A stretch of 64,000 nucleotides of DNA. Source: a virus. Shown here in pieces: positions 58,023 through 64,000 of this stretch (its first letter is position 1; every line of letters starts with the position of its first letter). Under the pieces are notes generated by a model. The model saw only the letters and a program-made list of their open reading frames with translations. It was not told where the DNA came from and did no database searches. A program made the position numbers and the translations under genes. The stretch spans positions 1 through 64,000 of IMG/VR virus record IMGVR_UViG_3300005748_000026. One strand, written 5' to 3'.

Positions 58023-59741
58023 TTATAATTTAATTCTTAGCTCTCCTGTTGCAGTCATATAAATATCTCCTTGTACTAACCCTCCTACACCTGCTGCTGC
58101 ATCATCAACATAGGTAGATAATTGAGAAGCATTTATAGTTCCTTTAGCATAAGTATGTGTGATACTATCATTACCAATAGTAACTGTATTAGAACCTTTA
58201 CCTTCAGCTAAATGCCCTATAACAATCTGATTGGTTTGGTTAATGTCTTGAGGTTTTGTTAATGCACCTAAGAACAATGAATTATTTGATTTAGTATTGT
58301 TGCCACCAACTACAACTTCTCTACCCGCATAGTACCCTATTGATACTGTATTTAAACCAACTGAATATCTAAGTGATTCTGTACCTATTGCTATGTTTTG
58401 ATAAACTTGTGTAGAGCCATCAACAGCGTCCCTCATAGCGGATGTCCCTAATGCTATGTTTTGATACCCTAAAAAGGGAGTGGTTATATTCGTTAAAAGT
58501 GAACTATGTCCTATTGCTATATTTAATTGACTATTATCTAAATACCTTGCAGCCCTATATCCGAGTGCTGTGTTACCACTGTTTCCAACTACCTCAAGTG
58601 ATTCTTTACCTACAGATGTATTGAAACTCGCTAAAAGGTTATTTGTTTGTGAACCTCTACCTATTGCAGTATTATCATTACCTCCCGTTTTATTAGACAT
58701 GGATAATACCCCAACTGCTGTATTTGATGAAGCATTGTTTAGGGATTTTAATGTTTGGTAGCCAATAGCAACATTAGAGCTGATACTATCCCCATCGCTC
58801 AATGTTTGGTATCCAATAGCAACATTTGAAGTACTATCAACCACCGAATTTAATGCTCGAAATCCAAATCCAGTATTGCTTCTATTTGCTAAATCATCAT
58901 TAACACCTGCTCCTTCACCAAAATAGGTACTAAACCCTAATCCTGTCTGTGATACTAAACCTTGGAATAAGGTATTACCTTCTACCTGCAACTCTTCCCC
59001 TGTTGAAGCTACAGAACGATTTATCATTACTTTACCTAAAACATCTAAGGCTTCTCTTGGGGTATCAGTTACATCTGCTGCATTTAATAGTGTGTTACCT
59101 CTATAAGACTGGTAAGTGTTATCCATGTACCAATCATCATTATTAGTAGTACCTCTATATTTCAATGAATAATTAGACGTATCATAGATAAAGTATCTTG
59201 CTGATGCCCCAGATGTTATCCCGTTAGACATTATAATTTGAGAATCATCAGGAGCTATTAAGTCAATAGGGTATGAGTCTGATTTTACTATAAATCTATT
59301 AGTCCTAATCCCGATTTCACCTCTTAGTGTAGCTCCTTGATAAAAGGACATCCAAGCATTTCTCGTCCCTGAACTTCCCATATTGAACCTTAATTCAGGG
59401 TCTTCTGCTACAAGTGTTAGCACATTATTGGTACTTCCTGTAAGATATGTATCTCCTAATACATTTAAAGAATAATTAGCATCATCATTGCCATCTAATA
59501 CACCTATATTTAACCTATCACTTATCCAAGCATTAGAAGTAGTTTGAGGAGAAGCTATTTGATTTTGGATAAAGTCGTCTTCAAGATTTACAAAGTCCGT
59601 ATTTACCCCATTAGGGTCATCATACTCAATCTCAATAATATATGGGTTTGAAGGATTTTTTCTAAAGTCTAAAACCGTTAAACCGCCATTTTCTCCTACA
59701 ACTGCGCCTCCACGCGAAAAATCTAATCCTTGTCCTCCCAT
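58023..59741 (-). CDS. Tail fibre with YadA/Hia-like head repeats, 572 aa
   Basis: Residues about 270-500 are tandem 14-18-residue repeats of the form N-T/V-A-I/V-G-x-x-S/T-L (for example SNVAIGYQTL, NTAIGRGSQ, NTALGYRA), the signature of trimeric-autotransporter-type left-handed beta-rolls also used in phage fibres. The C-terminus ends in a short tail without an S74 peptidase. It should form a stiff trimeric fibre for attachment. Confidence 0.7.
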   Translation of the reverse strand: MGGQGLDFSRGGAVVGENGGLTVLDFRKNPSNPYIIEIEYDDPNGVNTDFVNLEDDFIQNQIASPQTTSNAWISDRLNIGVLDGNDDANYSLNVLGDTYLTGSTNNVLTLVAEDPELRFNMGSSGTRNAWMSFYQGATLRGEIGIRTNRFIVKSDSYPIDLIAPDDSQIIMSNGITSGASARYFIYDTSNYSLKYRGTTNNDDWYMDNTYQSYRGNTLLNAADVTDTPREALDVLGKVMINRSVASTGEELQVEGNTLFQGLVSQTGLGFSTYFGEGAGVNDDLANRSNTGFGFRALNSVVDSTSNVAIGYQTLSDGDSISSNVAIGYQTLKSLNNASSNTAVGVLSMSNKTGGNDNTAIGRGSQTNNLLASFNTSVGKESLEVVGNSGNTALGYRAARYLDNSQLNIAIGHSSLLTNITTPFLGYQNIALGTSAMRDAVDGSTQVYQNIAIGTESLRYSVGLNTVSIGYYAGREVVVGGNNTKSNNSLFLGALTKPQDINQTNQIVIGHLAEGKGSNTVTIGNDSITHTYAKGTINASQLSTYVDDAAAGVGGLVQGDIYMTATGELRIKL

Positions 59742-59745
59742 AATA

Positions 59746-60225
59746 TTACCTTTGTGCTGCTACTGTTAATTGCGCTCCTGTTGCATCTACTACTAAAGGA
59801 TGTCTTTTTTGACCACCTACATTAGCACCTTTGTTTACATTCTCAAACGTAACTGACTTACCTACAGGAAAAGGAACTGAATCAACTGTTGGTGTTCCCG
59901 AATCGGTAACTACTGATATAGACTTGTAAGATTGTCTTGTTACCCTCTTAAAAGTAGCTCCTGCTAATGAGGATGAAAATGCTTCATCAACCCAAATCTC
60001 AGTAGGAGACACCATCTTTACAACCCTTCTAACCTCAAGTTCATCTTCTACAAATATCCAATCACCATTTTGAAAAGAAGCACCAAAATCTGTTCCTGTT
60101 CCAAATACTCTTCGTCCAGAATTAACAGATGTGTTGTCAGTAGTTATTGTTCCTGCTACTGCTATAGATGATGGTATGGTGTCTATTTCATCTATGATTT
60201 GGTATAAAATATTGTTCTTAGGCAT
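59746..60225 (-). CDS. Putative tail-associated protein, 159 aa
   Basis: Beta-rich with G-T-G-T-D-F-G-A-S-F-Q-N-G-D-W-I-F-V and V-R-R-V-V-K-M-V-S-P-T-E-I-W-V-D-E-A-F, a small domain I associate with fibre or baseplate proteins. First of a fibre operon with a -7 box 21 bases upstream. Function inferred. Confidence 0.5.
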   Translation of the reverse strand: MPKNNILYQIIDEIDTIPSSIAVAGTITTDNTSVNSGRRVFGTGTDFGASFQNGDWIFVEDELEVRRVVKMVSPTEIWVDEAFSSSLAGATFKRVTRQSYKSISVVTDSGTPTVDSVPFPVGKSVTFENVNKGANVGGQKRHPLVVDATGAQLTVAAQR

Positions 60226-60245
60226 TTTAGTAAGTTTGTTTATTA

Positions 60246-60253
60246 CAAATATA
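60246..60253 (-). promoter_or_regulatory. -7 promoter box (TATATTTG)
   Basis: Minus-strand TATATTTG, 21 bases before the 159-aa gene, between it and the large virion gene. Confidence 0.5.
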
Positions 60254-60285
60254 CGAATATGTGGTAGACTTTTTGGTGTGGTGTG

Positions 60286-63200
60286 TTAGCGTATATCAAA
60301 TTTACTTCCCCTCTTTATAGAGCCAGTATTTCTCAAGCTACTTGAATTACTATTATAACCTCTACCCCTTTTCTTTTTAGGCTTATTTTCTCTTACATTA
60401 TATCCCATTTCAGAAATATCCCTTCTTGTCTCTTTAAATAAAGGAATGTTCTTTCCTCCAAGTCTTAATGCTAAATCTATCCCTTTAAACGCTATGTTGT
60501 ACGTAAGAAGTTTAGCCTTATCTTCATCACTTAAATCTTCTTGATTTTGGATTAGGTAATAACTATCAGAAACTATATTTGCGCTCTCTCTACCTAAAGA
60601 TTCTAATATACCTGTTGATTTAGCGGCAACATCAGAGAATTGTCTTGGTGCTTTTGTAAAGAATTGGTCTTTCATAATCTTATCTATAGCATCCTTTTCT
60701 TCTTTTGTTTTTGCGTTTTTATATGCTATGTGAGACCAATATAAAGCCCCTATCTTTGCTAAAGAACCCATTTGACCAGACACCCAATACATTGACACTC
60801 CAATAGATTGCTTCAACCAATACTCTGAATCCTCTAAAGACTCGTATTCCTTCTCTATTTTATCAATCTTATCTTCATCCTCTTCATCATCTCCCAACAT
60901 CATTTTAGCTATAATCGTACCTGCCACACCATAAGATATTGCTGACGAAAACAAAACTGATAAATTGTATAAAGAGCTACCTACATTTTGACCTGTTATA
61001 ACATTTCCAAAATTCCTCTTTACTGCTGACGAATCTACAAATGCTTGCCCCATAAGATTTGTCCATAAAGCAGACCAAACTCTATTTGAATCAATACCTT
61101 TATTTACAAATGGCAACAACTTAGTTTTAGTTCTACCTTCTCCTGACTGTGGTTTTCTAAATTGACCCCATTCACTATCAGCATAATCCATAGCCTTCAA
61201 TATAGCGTCTCTATATTTATTCTTATACTCTTCTGTTCTGAATTTATTAGGATTAAAGTTTTCACCAGTAATTTTCTTAAACTCACTAGCAAACATAGTT
61301 TGATGAGCTAACAACTTCATAGATGATGTAGTTAAGCCTAACAAGTCTCCTGTAGATGAGAATAGAGTTCCTAGTGTTATTTTCTTTTTTTCATAACCAT
61401 CAGATTTTTTCTTAAATCTTGAAAAATCATTCTTCACAGTACTATTTGTGAAATCCATTAACTCTGATGTCAAGCTATTATTAAAGAAACTCTCGAAGTT
61501 ATATCTAATAGATGACGGGAGTCCTTTTATGTGCTTAACAATAGTAGCTCCGTTTAATATGGTGTGGGTTATTGCCTCTTTAAAAACTCTCTCACCGAAT
61601 AAAACACCTAAACTTGCTCCACTTAATGCTTTTTTAGCCATAGAGTTATAGTCACTCTTCTCTGAATCAAACTTGCTTTTCATTCTATCAGATATAATAT
61701 CCATAGCTGAACTGAATTGTCTTGAAGACATTCTTGTAGATTCTTTTTGCGCTCCTTTTATTCTATCAGCCAATCTTCTTTTAAATGTAGCTAAATGGTA
61801 ATCTCTTAATGTCCTTTCAGCGGTATAATTCATTAAGGTTATTAAATTAGGATTTATAGCTTTGGCTGAATGTTCTGTTCTTGCATTAGATGAACCACTC
61901 TCTAGCGAAACACCATCTCCAACAGACATCTCTCCATCAGAAACCCTGCCTACAGTATCTATTCTCATATACATTTTCAAAGGCTCAAACCCAATTCCTT
62001 TTTGAAACAAATTAGACTCTTGCATCATTGGAGAATATTCATCCCCCATCTTTAAAGCCTTGTCATATAATTTTCTTTCTCTTGGAGTTAATTTAGATAT
62101 AGCCTTGTCTGTATCTATAACATACGCTACAGAACCAACATCTTTAGAAGATAACATATCATTCCAATCAGAAGTATTGTACGTTACTTCTATTTCAGTA
62201 TCTATACCACCGCTTTTGTTGTATTTAATCGTTGGCTTTTCTGATTTAATAATATCTATATCTGGTAGAAACTCACTTGTTGTTCTTACTGTAGTAGTTC
62301 CATCTCCATTATCAGTAACATTATATGCGCTTGTTTCTAATTTAGCCTTGTTAAACATTACATCAGACTTCTTGAATTTTTTAGGCAAATCAGTCCATAT
62401 CTTTATTAATTGGTCAAAGTCTATTCCAGATTTTCCCTTGATATTATCCCAAGCTGAACCATCTCTCAACTGTCTCCATACATTTTCTATCCTTTCATTG
62501 CTTTCCCAATGTAGCTGCATAAATATCATGCCTACTTTAGATGCTTTTTTATCATCAATAATTCTTTTACCCAATCTATTATGAGTAATATTTAACATTG
62601 AATTTCTAAAACTATCTATAGACCTGCTATAATTAGCTAATGCCTTTTGATAAGGTCTAACTACTATATCTTTCCATATTTCTTGCTGCTCTATCTTTGG
62701 AAATATTTTTGAAGCTATATCTGATAGATTTGAAAATGAAGTAGACTTTTTAAGGTTATTCAAGTCTATTTTAAAGTTGTATAATCCATGAATAAACTTT
62801 ACCAACTTGCTAGTTCCAAGACTTATCTCTTCTACTTGAGAACTGGCTTTAGAACCTAATATATTGTCATGTTTTTCTCTGAATTTTGAGAACGTACCAT
62901 CCAAACTCTTCCCATCTGAAAATACTAAGTTAGAAATTTGATGCAAATACATTTCAGCATATCTGTAATCTCCGTCTAAAGGACTTCTAAGATATTCGTT
63001 AAAAATATCCTTCATCATTCCATCTAGCTTTGAAATTAAGTTTGAATCTTTTATTAAATCCTTAGCAGATTCCATCAACTCTTTCTTGTAAACCTCTTCT
63101 AACTCTTCAAATACATCTAAGTCATAATCAGTCATTTTCTTAATGTCTAAGAATTGAACTTCACTTATTTTACCTTCATTAAATGATATTTCAGCTTGTC

Positions 63201-64000
63201 TGATTATTTTATTAACTCTTCTTCTGCCTTTAGAACCATCAAACATATCTATAAGTTCAGAGTATGATTTTGGCTTTACTTCTTTTGGTGTGGTATATTG
63301 CTCTACCTTATTTTTTATTTCATTATTCCAATCTTTATGATTCAATAACTTACTCAAAGTATTTTCAACAAAATCGTTAAGTTCGTCTATATCCTCTATG
63401 GTTTTCAAGTCTACGTTTGATGCGTTTGTTATAACATCTCTCATTTCTTTATCTAAGAAATTACCATAGTGATTGCTTTTTATTTGCTTCTTTAACTTCT
63501 TCTGTATAGCCTTCCCTTTTGATACAGCCTCTTTAACTTCTCTCTTTGAGACAACATTATCTATCATCTCTTTTAACATCTTCATTCTGGCAAATGTCTT
63601 TAAAACACCACTCTCTGTAACATTAGTTTTACCTATGTAAGCAGCCATTTTAATTATGCCTTTGTAGATTGGAGTATTTGACTTAAAGTTGTCTTTAATA
63701 TATCCTATAGCTTCTGCTATAAATTCATTCTTAACATCATTCAACTCTTTTATAGCCGCCTCTCTATCTTTCGCTTCTTGTCTTATCTGTTCTTTGCTTT
63801 CCTTTGTTTTTTCTTTTACTTCGGCAGCTTTTTTCTTAGCTTCTTCTTGAGCTTCTTTCTTTCCTAATCTACCTCCGATATTCATAGCTCTTAGACGCTC
63901 TTTATAAACGTCATAAGTACTAAATCTCTTCTTACTATCAGTAGCAGAAGCCCTTTTGTCTGTAGATTCTTTAATAACTTCTTTTGTAGTCTTTTTAACT
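60286..64000 (-). CDS. Very large virion-associated protein, 3' part (5' end outside window)
   Basis: The frame stays open to the right edge (at least 1238 codons); the Met at 63885 is internal. The visible N-terminal 700 residues are mostly charged helix. The last third has hydrophobic or amphipathic regions (A-I-S-Y-G-V-A-G-T-I-I-A-K-M-M-L-G followed by D-D-E-E-D-E-D) and a basic end. Such giant proteins in podovirus-like and crAss-like phages are carried in the virion and ejected. No enzymatic motif recognised. A GGTGTGG motif follows its stop. Confidence 0.6.
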   Translation of the reverse strand, partial: VKKTTKEVIKESTDKRASATDSKKRFSTYDVYKERLRAMNIGGRLGKKEAQEEAKKKAAEVKEKTKESKEQIRQEAKDREAAIKELNDVKNEFIAEAIGYIKDNFKSNTPIYKGIIKMAAYIGKTNVTESGVLKTFARMKMLKEMIDNVVSKREVKEAVSKGKAIQKKLKKQIKSNHYGNFLDKEMRDVITNASNVDLKTIEDIDELNDFVENTLSKLLNHKDWNNEIKNKVEQYTTPKEVKPKSYSELIDMFDGSKGRRRVNKIIRQAEISFNEGKISEVQFLDIKKMTDYDLDVFEELEEVYKKELMESAKDLIKDSNLISKLDGMMKDIFNEYLRSPLDGDYRYAEMYLHQISNLVFSDGKSLDGTFSKFREKHDNILGSKASSQVEEISLGTSKLVKFIHGLYNFKIDLNNLKKSTSFSNLSDIASKIFPKIEQQEIWKDIVVRPYQKALANYSRSIDSFRNSMLNITHNRLGKRIIDDKKASKVGMIFMQLHWESNERIENVWRQLRDGSAWDNIKGKSGIDFDQLIKIWTDLPKKFKKSDVMFNKAKLETSAYNVTDNGDGTTTVRTTSEFLPDIDIIKSEKPTIKYNKSGGIDTEIEVTYNTSDWNDMLSSKDVGSVAYVIDTDKAISKLTPRERKLYDKALKMGDEYSPMMQESNLFQKGIGFEPLKMYMRIDTVGRVSDGEMSVGDGVSLESGSSNARTEHSAKAINPNLITLMNYTAERTLRDYHLATFKRRLADRIKGAQKESTRMSSRQFSSAMDIISDRMKSKFDSEKSDYNSMAKKALSGASLGVLFGERVFKEAITHTILNGATIVKHIKGLPSSIRYNFESFFNNSLTSELMDFTNSTVKNDFSRFKKKSDGYEKKKITLGTLFSSTGDLLGLTTSSMKLLAHQTMFASEFKKITGENFNPNKFRTEEYKNKYRDAILKAMDYADSEWGQFRKPQSGEGRTKTKLLPFVNKGIDSNRVWSALWTNLMGQAFVDSSAVKRNFGNVITGQNVGSSLYNLSVLFSSAISYGVAGTIIAKMMLGDDEEDEDKIDKIEKEYESLEDSEYWLKQSIGVSMYWVSGQMGSLAKIGALYWSHIAYKNAKTKEEKDAIDKIMKDQFFTKAPRQFSDVAAKSTGILESLGRESANIVSDSYYLIQNQEDLSDEDKAKLLTYNIAFKGIDLALRLGGKNIPLFKETRRDISEMGYNVRENKPKKKRGRGYNSNSSSLRNTGSIKRGSKFDIR

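Noticed and set aside
62060-62584. 174-codon plus-strand frame inside the large virion gene
   Set aside because: Shadow of a long minus-strand gene with consistent codon use.

Overview
The window is a stretch of a tailed bacteriophage genome whose host is most likely a member of Bacteroidota, probably a flavobacterium. The host inference rests on AT-rich DNA, repeated TAnnTTTG-type -7 promoter boxes a short way upstream of start codons, and A-rich leaders without Shine-Dalgarno sites. Terminase, portal, major capsid, ring-type connector and muzzle-like proteins occur in an order reminiscent of crAss-like phages. That affiliation is inference. Both window edges cut through genes.

Layout. (1) About 0-27.4 kb, minus strand: replicative helicase, large terminase, portal, phosphoesterase, putative scaffold, major capsid protein, three fibre/propeller proteins, three connector proteins, a 1282-residue muzzle-like protein and internal-virion-like proteins. 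Hairpin terminators and -7 boxes divide it into transcription units. (2) About 27.4-41.1 kb, plus strand: a regulator followed by many small accessory genes, interrupted by a 1.85-kb non-coding region at 31.8-33.65 kb. That region has a sharp strand-composition switch and four palindromic iterons, and is a candidate replication origin. Two type I hammerhead ribozymes lie between genes just downstream. (3) 39.05-39.87 kb: a tyrosine recombinase. (4) About 41.1-64 kb, minus strand: recombination and nucleotide genes (YqaJ-type exonuclease, ThyX, MazG-like, ERF annealase, SSB-like, RusA, DnaA domain IV-like), then a lysis block (amidase, spanin-like pair, two holin-like proteins), tail fibres and a very large virion protein running off the right edge.

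The most notable finding is an integron-like gene-cassette system. Small genes at 28.0-30.6 and 36.5-39.0 kb (plus strand), 42.8-44.2 kb and 49.2-49.5 kb (minus strand) are separated by about 17 attC-like sites. Each cassette opens with a GTT-type core and closes with the complement of its own core, 9-14 nt in the clearest cases. Each site between cassettes carries inverted arms. Arm differences fall almost entirely as G in the left arm facing T in the right arm, so the coding strand, or its transcript, folds with wobble pairs while the other strand would have mismatches. Three arrays end at a shared attI-like site. Two copies form a perfect 45-bp inverted repeat flanking the recombinase segment (39.04-42.81 kb), which could therefore invert. 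Six cassette ORFs read straight through the recombination core, five with the core GTT as an in-frame Val codon, suggesting exchange of protein modules. Two cassettes carry no convincing ORF but contain tRNA-like elements.

How it works together: structural and lysis genes occupy the two minus-strand arms, replication and recombination genes lie in the right arm, and the middle is a variable accessory island apparently built by cassette recombination. All functions are read from sequence motifs by eye. No search or folding program was run.
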